64,000 bases of DNA from NCBI GenBank assembly GCA_016714535.1, contig JADKDR010000001.1, forward strand, positions 248,001 through 312,000, given 5' to 3'. The translations under genes and the position numbers were made by a program. Below are positions 35,658 to 45,548 of the stretch, one piece after another. Source of the DNA: Bacteroidota bacterium (GTDB lineage Bacteria > Bacteroidota > Bacteroidia > AKYH767-A > OLB10). Under the pieces are notes generated by a model. The model saw only the letters and a program-made list of their open reading frames with translations, did no database searches and was not told the DNA's origin. Position 1 is the stretch's first letter, and every line of letters starts with the position of its first letter.

Positions 35658-36545
35658 CTATTTTTGCTCCAAAAAACCAATAAGGCGGTAAGCCAATTTA
35701 GCCAAGGTATATTCGCTAAGAATGGAGCCTTTCATAGGAGCACATTCTACAATATCAAACCCTACTACGTTTTTATTTTTTATAACTGATTCGAGAAAAG
35801 TTACTGTTTCGTCCCAAAACAAACCCTGAGGCTCAGCAGTTCCAACTGCAGGCATAATTGAAGGATCAAATCCATCCGCATCAATTGTAAGGTAAACATT
35901 CTCGCTGCAATCAGCCAAAGCCTTAGCAGCCCAGTTCTTATCCTTGCGTATGCGGTGTGCGTAATACGTTTTTATATTTTTTGATTTCTTAATCAAATCC
36001 GACTCTTCGATGCATTGAGCACGAATGCCAATCTGAACTAAGTTTAATCCCATGTCATGCACGCGATGCATTACACTTGCATGAGAATACTTATTGTTAT
36101 GATAAGTATCGCGTAAGTCGCTGTGTGCATCTATTTGCAATACAGTGAGGTTTTTATAACGCTCGCTATATGCCTTTACAAAACCATAGGTAACCGTATG
36201 CTCAGCACCAAATGAAACAACATATTTACCGGCATCAAGGTGCTTGGTAGTTTCATTAGCTATTAATTCTACTGCTGCTGCATTTACTTTATTTTTAAAA
36301 TTAATAGCTGGCACGGTGGCAATACCACACTTGGAATATGATTCGCAATCGAGTACTTCATCATACAACTCTACATACTGCGAAGCTTTTACGATAGCAG
36401 CCGGCCCTTTGGCACTACCCGCCAAGTAGGATGATGTATGCTCATACGGCACTTGCTGTATTACATATTTGCTGGTAGCATAATCGTAATATTTCTTTTC
36501 AGCAATACCTAGAAAGTTGTCCTTAGCTGTTAGCGATTTAGGCAT
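35658..36545 (-). CDS. speB: Agmatinase / arginase-family ureohydrolase
   Basis: 295 residues with the binuclear-manganese ligands of the ureohydrolase family: H116 in GAEHT, D139-x-H141-x-D143 in QIDAHSD, and D222-x-D224 in TIDADGFDP. These enzymes hydrolyse agmatine to putrescine plus urea, arginine to ornithine plus urea, or formiminoglutamate. Length and the GTAEPQGL loop are closest to agmatinase as annotated in Bacteroidota, where it usually follows arginine decarboxylase in polyamine synthesis; no decarboxylase gene is seen nearby, so the substrate is inferred. Confidence 0.8.
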   Translation of the reverse strand: MPKSLTAKDNFLGIAEKKYYDYATSKYVIQQVPYEHTSSYLAGSAKGPAAIVKASQYVELYDEVLDCESYSKCGIATVPAINFKNKVNAAAVELIANETTKHLDAGKYVVSFGAEHTVTYGFVKAYSERYKNLTVLQIDAHSDLRDTYHNNKYSHASVMHRVHDMGLNLVQIGIRAQCIEESDLIKKSKNIKTYYAHRIRKDKNWAAKALADCSENVYLTIDADGFDPSIMPAVGTAEPQGLFWDETVTFLESVIKNKNVVGFDIVECAPMKGSILSEYTLAKLAYRLIGFLEQK

Positions 36546-36626
36546 GATTAAAAATTATTTTAATGTCAATAAAAGTGATTTTATACTCACCTTAGAAATT
36601 ACAGATTTTTTACAAGGTAAAAAAAA

Positions 36627-37838
36627 CTATTGCATAACCTTAGTAACTAAATCAGCAGCTTCTTTCAACTGAATAGCAGAATAAACTTTGAGGCCACTCT
36701 CATCTATTATTCGCTTTGCTTCTTCGGCATTAGTGCCTTGAAGTCTCACAATGATTGGAACTTTAATTTCACCGATGTTCTTGTATGCGTCAACAATACC
36801 TTGCGCTACACGGTCGCATCGTACAATACCACCAAAAATATTTACCAGTATTGCTTTTACATTTTCATCGCTTAGTATGATGCGAAATGCTTTTTCTACT
36901 CGGGCAGCATTGGCAGTGCACCCTACATCCAAAAAGTTTGCTGGCTCGCCACCGGCAAGTTTTATAATATCCATGGTTGCCATCGCTAATCCGGCACCAT
37001 TAACCATACAACCTACATTGCCATCCAATTTTACATAGTTGAGTTCGTTTTCGCTTGCAAGTACCTCGGTTGGATCCTCTTCGCTTTTATCACGCATCTC
37101 TGCATACTGAGGGTGTCGAAACAATGCATTATCATCGAGGGTAACTTTTGAATCAACAGCAATTATTTTATCATCGGTTGTTTTAAACAGAGGATTAATT
37201 TCGAACATGGCTGCATCAATTTGCGAATAACAATTGTATAGGGCAGTCACAAACTTCACCATTTCCTTGAAAGCACTTCCGCTTAAGCCCAGATTAAAAG
37301 CCACTTTGCGTGCTTGATACGATTGTATGCCCAAAGCCGGGTCAATTTCTTCTTTGAAAATTTTTTCTGGTGTATGCTCAGCAACATCTTCTATATTCAT
37401 TCCACCTTCAGTGCTGTACATGATAATATTTTTTCCTGTACTACGATTTAGCAATACGCTCATGTAAAATTCTTTATGCTCTGTTGGGCCGGGATAATAT
37501 ACATCTTGTGCAATCAACACTTTGTTTACTACCTTACCAGTTGGCCCGGTTTGAATAGTTTCGAGCACATTGCCTAAAATATTTTTCGATATCGTTTGTA
37601 CATCATCTAGCGATTTGGCCAATGCTACTCCGCGTTGTTCGGTTCCTTTAATCTTGCCCTTACCTCTGCCTCCGGCATGTATTTGCGACTTCACCACCCA
37701 CCAACCTGTGCCAGTTTGTGCTTGTAAATCTTTTGCGGCTTGCACTGCACCATCAACAGTGTCGGCTACTATCCCTTCTTGTATGGCAACGCCAAAACTT
37801 TTTAGAATTTGTTTACCTTGATATTCGTGTAGATTCAT
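36627..37838 (-). CDS. sucC: Succinate--CoA ligase (ADP-forming) beta subunit
   Basis: 403 residues from ATG 37838 (MNLHEYQGKQILKSFGV, the usual N-terminus); the frame extends 33 bases upstream without family character. N-terminal ATP-grasp with VKSQIHAGGRGKGKI, metal-binding E/N in EINPLF, and a C-terminal flavodoxin-like domain with GGIVRCDRVAQG that interacts with the phosphohistidine of SucD. It makes ATP (or GTP) from succinyl-CoA in the citric-acid cycle. sucD is not adjacent, which is common in Bacteroidota. Confidence 0.96.
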   Translation of the reverse strand: MNLHEYQGKQILKSFGVAIQEGIVADTVDGAVQAAKDLQAQTGTGWWVVKSQIHAGGRGKGKIKGTEQRGVALAKSLDDVQTISKNILGNVLETIQTGPTGKVVNKVLIAQDVYYPGPTEHKEFYMSVLLNRSTGKNIIMYSTEGGMNIEDVAEHTPEKIFKEEIDPALGIQSYQARKVAFNLGLSGSAFKEMVKFVTALYNCYSQIDAAMFEINPLFKTTDDKIIAVDSKVTLDDNALFRHPQYAEMRDKSEEDPTEVLASENELNYVKLDGNVGCMVNGAGLAMATMDIIKLAGGEPANFLDVGCTANAARVEKAFRIILSDENVKAILVNIFGGIVRCDRVAQGIVDAYKNIGEIKVPIIVRLQGTNAEEAKRIIDESGLKVYSAIQLKEAADLVTKVMQ

Positions 37839-37966
37839 AACGTGTTTTGTAGATTTTATTAAAGCGCGCAAAAATAACAGAAATTAAATAGCACCATGTA
37901 TTTTGTTATTGATGATGGTGGTAAATTCAAAAGCAAATACAGAATAAGAATTGCTATAAAAAGAAA

Positions 37967-37988
37967 GGCCGGAAAAAATTTTCCGACC
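37967..37988 (-). terminator. pnp rho-independent terminator
   Basis: On the minus strand GGTCGGAAAA pairs with TTTTCCGGCC and is followed by a T-rich tract; it starts 39 bases after the pnp stop at 38027. Confidence 0.8.
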
Positions 37989-38026
37989 ATATTTATTTTA
38001 TTTAGAAACAATTAAAAATCGAGTGC

Positions 38027-40300
38027 TTAATTATTCTCGGGTGCTGATCTGCGTTGCGAACGGTCGCCTCGGTCGTTATCTCTGCGGTCACCTCGTTCGC
38101 CATCTCTACGGTTGTCTCTGCGCGGACCACGAGGCCCTTCAGGGCGGGGTCCTCGGGCTGGTGCTTCTACATAGCCATCAGGCTTGGGCAACAACGCCTT
38201 TGCCGACAAACGAAACTTACCAGTTTTTTCATCCACTTCAATTAGTTTCACTTTTACTTTATCACCTTCTTTCAGTACACCATCCATGCTATTTAGTCTG
38301 TCATAACTGATTTCGCTAATATGTAAGAGTCCATCCTTGCCAGGCATAAACTCTACAAATGCTCCAAACGTTTGTATGTTTCGCACAACCCCTTGGTATG
38401 TTCCACCAACTTCTGGAATAGCAACTATAGCCTTTACCCTTTCTATTGCCGCATCCATTGCCACTTTATCAGTTGCAAGTATCTGAACGTAGCCTCTTTC
38501 GTTTTTCTCTTCAATGGTAATGGTGGTACCTGTAGTGCGCTGTATTTCCTGTATAATTTTGCCTCCGGGTCCTATTACTGCTCCAATAAATTCTTTGTCA
38601 ATAATAATTTCTTCAATACGTGGTGCATGTGGCTTATAATCTGCATTAGCTACGCTAATGGTTTTTTCCATTTCTCCAATAATATGCAAACGCCCTTTAC
38701 GAGCTTGTTCTAATGCTTGTTCCAATACCTGGTATGGTAAACCATTTACTTTAAGATCCATTTGACAACCACATATTCCTTTGGTTGTGCCTGTTACTTT
38801 AAAATCCATATCACCCAGATGATCTTCATCGCCTAATATATCGCTTAATACAGCAAACTTGCCTTTACCATCGCTAATCAATCCCATTGCAATGCCTGCA
38901 CAGGTTGACTTAATTTTAATTCCGGCATCCATTAATGCCATTGAACCAGCGCATACCGTAGCCATAGATGATGAACCATTGGATTCTAGTATATCACTAA
39001 CAATACGCATGGTATAGGGATTTTCGGTTGAAGGCGGCAATACTTTCTTTAAAGAACGCATGGCAAGGTTACCATGTCCAACTTCGCGTCTGCCTGTTCC
39101 ACGCATTGGGCGGGCTTCACCTGTACTAAATGGTGGAAAGTTATAATGCAATAAGAATCTATTTTCACCCTTAAACATTGCACCGTCAATCATTTGCTCA
39201 TCCATTTTTCCTCCAAGTGTAACCGTGGTAAGCGACTGTGTTTCGCCACGTGTGAATAAACCGCTTCCATGTGCTGAAGGAATGTAATTAACCTCGCTCC
39301 ATATTGGTCGAATTTGTTGCAATTCGCGGCCATCAAGGCGCTTGCTCTCGTTCAATATTGCATCTCTTACGGCATGATACTGTACTTCATAGAAATATTT
39401 TTTTACCAACGACTCGTTCAACGCTAATTCTTCCGCAGTAAAAGTTGCTTTGTATTCTTCTAAAACAGCTTTAAACATTTCAGTGCGCTTGTGCTTATCG
39501 GCCATGCCCATTAGCGCAATTTCGTATAGCTTTTGGTAGGTGCCTTGCTTCACCTTTTCTTTCAATTCATCATCATTAACCTCATGGTTGTATTCCCTTT
39601 TAGTAACACCACCAATTTTTTCAACCAATTCAACTTGCGCCTGACACATTTTTTTTATGGCATCATGGCCAAGCTTTATTGCTTCAATCATTTCAGTCTC
39701 GCTTACTTCCTGCATTTCACCTTCTACCATCACAATATTCTCGGCACTACCTGCCACCATAATATCTATATCTGCTACTTCAATTTGTTGTGGGGATGGG
39801 TTAATTACAAAATTTCCGTCAACACGCGCTACGCGTACTTCCCCTATTGGCCCACCAAAAGGAATATCGGAAATAGATAGGGCTGCTGATGCTGCCAACC
39901 CGGCAAGCGAATCAGGCATCACATTTTTATCTAAAGAAATTGTCGTTAACAATACTTGTACATCGGCATGATAATCTTCGGGGAAAAGCGGACGTAACGC
40001 ACGATCAACTAATCGGGATATCAATATTTCATATTCGCTCAATCGGGCTTCTCGTTTAAAAAAGCCACCCGGAAAACGGCCTGAACCGGCATATTTTTCC
40101 TGGTAATCAACACTTAAAGGTAAAAAGTCAATCCCTTCACGGGCTTCCTGATTACTAACTACGGTGGCTAAGATCATGCAATCGCCACATCTTAAAACTA
40201 CCGAACCATCGGCTTGCTTTGCTAATTTTCCGGTTTCAATGGAAATTTCTACACCATCGCCTATACTAAAGCTTTGGGTAACTGGAGATTTTAAATTCAT
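38027..40300 (-). CDS. pnp: Polyribonucleotide nucleotidyltransferase (PNPase)
   Basis: 757 residues from ATG 40300 (MNLKSPVTQSF); ATG 40315 in the same frame is also possible. Two RNase PH domains (residues ~10-230 and ~310-540), a KH domain (IGPGGKIIQEIQ, near 565-580), an S1 domain (GVVRNIQTFGAFVEF, near 625-690) and a 50-residue Arg/Gly/Asp/Pro-rich tail with many RG, RD and RR steps. PNPase degrades RNA 3'-5' using phosphate. The basic tail is expected to bind RNA; it is longer than in E. coli PNPase. rpsO lies directly upstream on the same strand, the order conserved across bacteria, although a terminator stands between them. Confidence 0.96.
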   Translation of the reverse strand: MNLKSPVTQSFSIGDGVEISIETGKLAKQADGSVVLRCGDCMILATVVSNQEAREGIDFLPLSVDYQEKYAGSGRFPGGFFKREARLSEYEILISRLVDRALRPLFPEDYHADVQVLLTTISLDKNVMPDSLAGLAASAALSISDIPFGGPIGEVRVARVDGNFVINPSPQQIEVADIDIMVAGSAENIVMVEGEMQEVSETEMIEAIKLGHDAIKKMCQAQVELVEKIGGVTKREYNHEVNDDELKEKVKQGTYQKLYEIALMGMADKHKRTEMFKAVLEEYKATFTAEELALNESLVKKYFYEVQYHAVRDAILNESKRLDGRELQQIRPIWSEVNYIPSAHGSGLFTRGETQSLTTVTLGGKMDEQMIDGAMFKGENRFLLHYNFPPFSTGEARPMRGTGRREVGHGNLAMRSLKKVLPPSTENPYTMRIVSDILESNGSSSMATVCAGSMALMDAGIKIKSTCAGIAMGLISDGKGKFAVLSDILGDEDHLGDMDFKVTGTTKGICGCQMDLKVNGLPYQVLEQALEQARKGRLHIIGEMEKTISVANADYKPHAPRIEEIIIDKEFIGAVIGPGGKIIQEIQRTTGTTITIEEKNERGYVQILATDKVAMDAAIERVKAIVAIPEVGGTYQGVVRNIQTFGAFVEFMPGKDGLLHISEISYDRLNSMDGVLKEGDKVKVKLIEVDEKTGKFRLSAKALLPKPDGYVEAPARGPRPEGPRGPRRDNRRDGERGDRRDNDRGDRSQRRSAPENN

Positions 40301-40432
40301 TTGTTTTTTTCTCATCACCGCCTCCCTACCGCTGATAATTATTATATGTTATGTTATTGAAATGATGTTGCTTCGGGAGAAAGCAACACGGGCATATGAA
40401 TGTCCCTCTATTTTGAATTGCTGGTTAAACAA

Positions 40433-40462
40433 AAAGGCAATTCTCTTTCGAGAACTGCCTTC
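40433..40462 (-). terminator. rpsO terminator
   Basis: On the minus strand AAGGCAGTTCTC pairs with GAGAATTGCCTT (one G-U) around a GAAA tetraloop and runs into T5. It lies between rpsO and pnp and would uncouple them in part. Confidence 0.85.
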
Positions 40463-40498
40463 ATTATGCTTATATTATAGTCAAGATTGTATAAGTAA

Positions 40499-40768
40499 TT
40501 ACTTCCTTATACCTAATTTGCTGATTATTGCACGATAGCGAGAAATCTCTGTATTATGCAAATAATTTAACAAACTTCTACGCTTACCAACCAATTTAAT
40601 CAATGAACGCTGTGTACCAAAATCTTTAGGTTGTTTTTGTAAGTGACTGGTAAGGTGGGTAATGCGTTGAGTAAACAAGGCAATTTGCGATTCGGCACTT
40701 CCTGTGTTAGAATCACTGCCACCATAGGTTTTGAAAATTTCTTTTTTTGCTTCTGCCGTTAATATCAT
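40499..40768 (-). CDS. rpsO: Small ribosomal subunit protein uS15
   Basis: 89 residues from ATG 40768 (MILTAEAKKEIF), the exact family length; the upstream extension to 40792 is spurious. Contains GSDSNTGSAESQIALFTQRI and the conserved C-terminal GKRRSLLNYL. uS15 binds 16S rRNA early in 30S assembly. It is the first gene of the rpsO-pnp pair. Confidence 0.97.
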   Translation of the reverse strand: MILTAEAKKEIFKTYGGSDSNTGSAESQIALFTQRITHLTSHLQKQPKDFGTQRSLIKLVGKRRSLLNYLHNTEISRYRAIISKLGIRK

Positions 40769-40932
40769 CGGTCTATTTTTTTGAGGGTGCAAATATAGTA
40801 TTATTTATTTCGCAAATGCCAGTTTTTTAAACTAAAAAATTAAAAATAATCGGGTTAAAGTTTGTTGGAGCCACAAAGGCCTTAAAATATGCGAAAGAAT
40901 AGACATATTAGTTTTGGAAATGGCTATTGCAA

Positions 40933-41601
40933 TTAATTAAAACACTCCACTTCATTGTTGAAGGTACAAATGCGGCTACCGTTGCGGTTAACCAACTCCG
41001 AATGTTGGCTCTTTGAATCATAATAGAAAAGCGGTGTAGATTCGTCTTTGGTTACAAAAACACATTTATATTCAGGTATCTGCATCGAGTTTCCTGCTGA
41101 TGAGGCTCCATCACAATAGTCTTGCATTTGAACAGTCATCAACCACAAGCCTTCGCGTGTCCTGTACTTTACAATTAAATCGCGTGAGCAGGGTTTGCCA
41201 TTATCTGCTGCAAAAACAATTAGGTTATCATCAACCATGGATTCGGATATAGCGGTGGAGTTCATAGCATGAATAATGCAGTTACTATCCTTTTCTGAAA
41301 AATTCTGAACTGTGTTTGCAATCTCAACCATATGGGCTCTGGCATCGGCCATTGCTATTAGGGCATAGGTGCGCTGGCTGTAATCTGCTTTGTCGTCTTT
41401 GCTTTCTTTACTTTGTTTTTTGGTGACAGGAGAATAGGCATTAGCATTTGTCACATTGGTAGCAATTATGTTTTGATCTTGCCTTATTTCGGTTTGCACT
41501 GCTTTCAATTGCATGGCCGCCCTATCTATGCGCTCGTATCCACATCCCCAATTGACAGAGAAGAAAGTAACGAGACTTAGTATGAATGCAAATCGTGTCA
41601 T
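40933..41601 (-). CDS. Uncharacterised lipoprotein
   Basis: 222 residues from ATG 41601, chosen because MTRFAFILSLVTFF...NWGC forms a signal peptide with a lipobox-like Cys at residue 20; the ATG at 41652 only adds a polar stretch. The mature part is helical and charged to about residue 120 (a KKQSKESKDDK run), then beta-rich with several Cys. I do not recognise a family. It stands alone between rpsO and the yfiT-like gene. Confidence 0.55.
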   Translation of the reverse strand: MTRFAFILSLVTFFSVNWGCGYERIDRAAMQLKAVQTEIRQDQNIIATNVTNANAYSPVTKKQSKESKDDKADYSQRTYALIAMADARAHMVEIANTVQNFSEKDSNCIIHAMNSTAISESMVDDNLIVFAADNGKPCSRDLIVKYRTREGLWLMTVQMQDYCDGASSAGNSMQIPEYKCVFVTKDESTPLFYYDSKSQHSELVNRNGSRICTFNNEVECFN

Positions 41602-41842
41602 GTGGTTGAAATTCGACATCAAATGAAAGATTTTTTCGTTCTGAGTATTCATGTTTAACTTTTTTTAACAATAATTTGACAAACGAAAATGGAAAAAGTT
41701 ACTCCATCCCAGCTTTTTTACCAAAAAATGACGGACAAAAATATTTTTTTGATTTATAGCTAAACAAGCAGGCGCTATTGTTTAAAAATAATCTATAATC
41801 TAGTAAAACCCTATTGAACAAAAATAATTGTGCGAGCAATAA

Positions 41843-42361
41843 TTAATTGCGAGCAATAATTTCGAGGTGACCTAAATGATGCTTACCGTGCCATGCATAT
41901 AATTGAAGCAAATAATAAAGGGATAAATCAGCATTTTTCTCGGGATGAAAAACTTTGCGTTGAAAATCTGACTCTTGCATATTCGAGATTACAAGAACAA
42001 GTCTTTTGTGCACCCCATCAATAATGTTTAATGAGGGAATTAAGTCCGTATTCATTCCATCAGGAAGTGTTGCCCACAACTCTTCTCTATAAGGTTTTAC
42101 GGTTGGATAATCTTCTGTAATTCCTAATTTAAACCGGATAAGTGCATTGGCATGACTATCAGCTATATGATTTACTAATTGAACAGCATTCCAACCATTA
42201 GGACGATACGGGATGGCATATTTTTCTTTCGCAATGTGCGAAAGGGATTTTTGCATTTGCCCTGGTAATTTTTCAATATCGGAAATGCAATGAGCAACTG
42301 TATCTGCTGAAAAAAAATCTTGAAATTGAAATTTACCAATTGGGTATTGCAAGTTTTCCAT
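41843..42361 (-). CDS. YfiT/DinB-like putative metal-dependent transferase
   Basis: A 172-residue four-helix DinB-fold protein of the YfiT/BstA group: it starts LQYPIGKF, has a His in VNHIADSH (near residue 66) and the WHGKHHLGHL cluster near the C-terminus, which together supply the three His metal ligands. The Bacillus relative is a bacillithiol S-transferase; some Bacteroidota make bacillithiol, so a thiol-transfer role in detoxification is plausible but unproven. It is preceded by the hairpin at 42398-42427. Confidence 0.78.
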   Translation of the reverse strand: MENLQYPIGKFQFQDFFSADTVAHCISDIEKLPGQMQKSLSHIAKEKYAIPYRPNGWNAVQLVNHIADSHANALIRFKLGITEDYPTVKPYREELWATLPDGMNTDLIPSLNIIDGVHKRLVLVISNMQESDFQRKVFHPEKNADLSLYYLLQLYAWHGKHHLGHLEIIARN

Positions 42362-42397
42362 AAGCGAGGAATGTGTTTTTTAGAATTTTATCAAATT

Positions 42398-42427
42398 AAA
42401 AAAGCCGGCTCCGAGCGGAGACCGGCT
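42398..42427 (-). terminator. Strong rho-independent terminator downstream of the htrA-family gene
   Basis: On the minus strand AGCCGG(T)CTCCG pairs with CGGAG-CCGGCT and runs into T6. It lies about 165 bases after the protease stop and 37 bases upstream of the yfiT-like start, so it separates the two. Confidence 0.75.
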
Positions 42428-42591
42428 CTACGAAAAGTATTACAACCCTAAACCATTTTATCAATTCTATTTGAAGTATTGATAGTCTTTTTTAAAAGCG
42501 ATACAAACATACAACATAATTTAATCTACGATTATGAATATTTGAATTATTTTTAAAAAAAGAACTACAACTATTAGTACTCGCGATTCCT

Positions 42592-44034
42592 TTAATCATC
42601 TAAACCAACCCCATACCAAGCACGCAAACCATTTGGATAAATCCCTTCAATAAGAACGCCACCTTTTTTCTCTTTCAAAATTGCCTGAACATCTGATGTT
42701 CCACTAATTGGTTGGCGATCTATTCCAGTAATTATGAAGCCTTCCTTTAATCCTGAGCTTCGCAATTTTCCTGCAGAGAGTGCGCTTATCTTTACACCAC
42801 TTGACACTCCTAGTCTTTTTAGCTCTCCTTGTTCTACCGGACTAAATTTAGCTCCTAGTAATTCAAAGGTCTCATTCTTAACAACAGTTGTTGTACCCAT
42901 TTTGTTTTTCAAAGTAACAATTGATTCTTTTAAATCACCATTTCGTAAGTAAGAAACTTTAACTCGATCACCCGGACGATGGCTGCCAACTGTTTCGAGC
43001 AATGCAGCTGTAGAATTTATTTCGCGACCATCAATTTTCAAAACTACATCACCAGGCTTAAGACCGGCTTCGGCAGCGCCTCCATCTTCACTTGTGCCTT
43101 GTATATAAACGCCCTTAACTTCGTCAAGGTTTTTCTCTTTGGCTAAATCTGCATCTAGTTCCTTACTAACAATACCTAAAAAGGCACGTTGTACATTGCC
43201 AAACTCCATAAAATCGTTGACTACCTTACGCACAATATTTACAGGCACAGCAAATGAATAACCTGAATAACTCCCTGTGTTGCTTGCAATGGCAGTATTA
43301 ATTCCAATCAATTCGCCCCGTGTATTCACAAGTGCACCTCCACTATTTCCGGGGTTTACTGCAGCATCGGTTTGAATAAATGATTCAATGGGTGCCGTAC
43401 CTCCTTGTATTATATTAATGTTACGAGCCTTGGCACTTACAATGCCTGCTGTTACGGTTGAGTTCAATTCCATAGGGTTTCCAACTGCCAATACCCATTG
43501 TCCAATTTTTACATCATCGCTATTTCCATATGGAATATATGGTAAGCCTTTGCTTTCAATTTTTACCAATGCCAAATCGGTTGAAGGGTCGGTGCCAATT
43601 ACTTTGGCCTCAAACTTCTCGTTATTGTTTAATGTTATTTCAATTTTCTCTCCATTAGCAACTACGTGGTTATTAGTTACAATATAGCCATCATCGCTAA
43701 TGATAACTCCGCTGCCGGTTGCGGCCATCTCGCGCTGCATACCACGGTTTGGGTTGCCAAAAAACAAGTCCTCAAATGGGTTAAAGTAATTTACATTTTG
43801 GTTCTCTCCGTAAATCGTTTTTACATGCACCACTCCAGGCACTGTATGTTCTGCTGCTACAGTAAAATCCATTTCGCCCGCTGCCGGCATATTATTGACA
43901 TACTGCACTGGTGTGCTTTGTGCTCTGGCAATAGAATTTTTTGAATCGGTATGTTGACTGAACTTTACCGCAGACAAGCCGCCAACAAAAGCTGCGCCTA
44001 TGGCGATTAAAAATAATTTGATGTTGCTTTTCAT
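42592..44034 (-). CDS. degQ: Do-like periplasmic serine protease/chaperone (HtrA family)
   Basis: 480 residues. An N-terminal signal/anchor (residues ~5-25) is followed by a trypsin-like domain with the full triad: His123 (TNNHVV), Asp153 (DPSTDLALVKI) and Ser231 (NPGNSGGAL). Two PDZ domains follow (~270-360, with the GxxxE/D carboxylate loop, and ~385-470). HtrA proteases degrade or refold misfolded envelope proteins. DegP and DegQ cannot be told apart here; I use degQ for the short LA loop. It is divergent from dapF. Its own promoter is not obvious. Confidence 0.9.
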   Translation of the reverse strand: MKSNIKLFLIAIGAAFVGGLSAVKFSQHTDSKNSIARAQSTPVQYVNNMPAAGEMDFTVAAEHTVPGVVHVKTIYGENQNVNYFNPFEDLFFGNPNRGMQREMAATGSGVIISDDGYIVTNNHVVANGEKIEITLNNNEKFEAKVIGTDPSTDLALVKIESKGLPYIPYGNSDDVKIGQWVLAVGNPMELNSTVTAGIVSAKARNINIIQGGTAPIESFIQTDAAVNPGNSGGALVNTRGELIGINTAIASNTGSYSGYSFAVPVNIVRKVVNDFMEFGNVQRAFLGIVSKELDADLAKEKNLDEVKGVYIQGTSEDGGAAEAGLKPGDVVLKIDGREINSTAALLETVGSHRPGDRVKVSYLRNGDLKESIVTLKNKMGTTTVVKNETFELLGAKFSPVEQGELKRLGVSSGVKISALSAGKLRSSGLKEGFIITGIDRQPISGTSDVQAILKEKKGGVLIEGIYPNGLRAWYGVGLDD

Positions 44035-44218
44035 ATGAATTTAAATTTTTGGTTTATTAGACAATGTTTAAGAATTAGGATAAAATTTTTCTGCAAATTT
44101 TATACACGCTTATGAATCATTTATGAAATGTGTAGTTAGATTTTTGTTAATCATTCTTACACCATCATTATAACAAATTCAATAGGCATTATGTTCTTTG
44201 ACGAAGAAAGGAATAAAG

Positions 44219-44226
44219 TATTTTTG
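44219..44226 (+). promoter_or_regulatory. dapF-operon promoter -7 element
   Basis: TATTTTTG fits TAnnTTTG, 41 bases upstream of the dapF ATG, in the 233-base divergent region shared with the protease gene. Confidence 0.45.
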
Positions 44227-44267
44227 CAAACAAATAAATTAACTGTGGTTTAACCTTAGCGCGCAAA

Positions 44268-45068
44268 ATGCAAATCAGATTTGAAAAATACCAGGGCACC
44301 GGCAACGATTTCGTTTTGCTGGATGGCCGTAATGTGGATGTAGAAATTCTTGATATTAAAACGGTAAAAAACCTTTGCGATCGTAAGTTTGGCATTGGTG
44401 CCGATGGCTTAATGCTGATTGCAACCAGCACGTTGGCTGATTTTAAAATGATTTATTATAACTCGGATGGAAAAGAAGGAAGCATGTGCGGTAATGGTGC
44501 AAGGTGTGCGGTAGCATTTTCTTACAAAGCAGGCATTATAAGCAAAATGCATACACGTTTTGAAACCTGTGATGGTATCCACTATGCCAATATTATGGAG
44601 GATGAAAATTCTGATTCGCTGGTTATCGAAATCTCGATGAATGATGTTAATAATGCCGAAAGAGCCGGAGACCAATTTGTAATAAATACCGGATCACCTC
44701 ATTACATTGAATTCTGCAGCGGCATAGCTACTATGGATGTAACCAAGCAAGGGAGGGCTATTCGCAATCAGGAAAAATTTATTAAGGATGGGATTAATGT
44801 GAATTTTGTGGAAGAAAATGACGGCCATATCGCTATGCGCACTTATGAGCGGGGTGTAGAAAACGAAACTTTAAGTTGCGGCACAGGTGTTACAGCAGCG
44901 GCCTTAGCCTTTGCAATAAAACACAACCTATCCGGCAAACATTTTCAAGAAGTAAGAACATTAGGCGGACCCTTGCAAGTAAATTTCTATACTGATGGTA
45001 AACTATTTTCTGAAATAACTCTAACCGGACCGGCTGCGTTTATTTTTAAAGGTGAAATTACAATATGA
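44268..45068 (+). CDS. dapF: Diaminopimelate epimerase
   Basis: 266 residues with both catalytic cysteines: Cys74 in MCGNGARC and Cys204 in SCGTGVTA, the two-base pair that inverts the alpha-carbon of LL-diaminopimelate to the meso form used in peptidoglycan and lysine synthesis. N-terminal KYQGTGNDF is conserved. First gene of a tight operon: its stop overlaps the next start by four bases (ATGA). Confidence 0.96.
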   Translation: MQIRFEKYQGTGNDFVLLDGRNVDVEILDIKTVKNLCDRKFGIGADGLMLIATSTLADFKMIYYNSDGKEGSMCGNGARCAVAFSYKAGIISKMHTRFETCDGIHYANIMEDENSDSLVIEISMNDVNNAERAGDQFVINTGSPHYIEFCSGIATMDVTKQGRAIRNQEKFIKDGINVNFVEENDGHIAMRTYERGVENETLSCGTGVTAAALAFAIKHNLSGKHFQEVRTLGGPLQVNFYTDGKLFSEITLTGPAAFIFKGEITI

Positions 45069-45535
45069 ACGAATCAGTAATTGCTTTAGATTTTCCAACT
45101 AAAGATGAATCGGTTTATATGTTTGAGCTTGAGTGTGCGTGGGCTAATAATTTAGGATTTAAAAAAAATGTTTCGTTAAGCGACATCACTATTTTTATTG
45201 AGAACAATAAAATAATAAACGAGGCAACAAGGCAAATCCGATTAACAATAAAAAACACTTATTCCGGATTTGCTTTTGGCTATATTGATTTGTATGAAAT
45301 GGACCGGGAAAATAAACTTGGCTACGTTGGCATTATAGTATATCCTGAAGAAAACCGTAGACAGGGTATTGCTACCTCAGCACTGCGCCATTTGGAACAA
45401 TTTGCCATTCATCATTTTGGCTTAAATACATTAGCTTGTCGCATAGAGCAAGGAAATGAAGGCAGTAAAATACTGTTTGAAAAATGCGGCTACCTAATCG
45501 ACTGCAGGTGCAAGAAGAGGGAACCATTACAATGA
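45065..45535 (+). CDS. GNAT-family N-acetyltransferase
   Basis: A 156-residue acetyltransferase of the RimJ/RimL type: central beta strand IDLYEMDRENKLGYVGIIVYPE followed by the acetyl-CoA pyrophosphate loop NRRQGIAT, then a helix and FEKCGY near the end. The substrate is unknown. ATGA overlaps join it to dapF upstream and, if the A7 run is really A8, to the cytochrome gene downstream. Confidence 0.85.
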   Translation: MNESVIALDFPTKDESVYMFELECAWANNLGFKKNVSLSDITIFIENNKIINEATRQIRLTIKNTYSGFAFGYIDLYEMDRENKLGYVGIIVYPEENRRQGIATSALRHLEQFAIHHFGLNTLACRIEQGNEGSKILFEKCGYLIDCRCKKREPLQ

Positions 45536-45548
45536 ATAAAAAAATAAG

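Noticed and set aside
38372..38713. Several plus-strand ORFs of 60-115 codons opposite pnp
   Set aside because: These are antisense shadows of a well-conserved gene, rich in F, Y and N as expected for the opposite strand.
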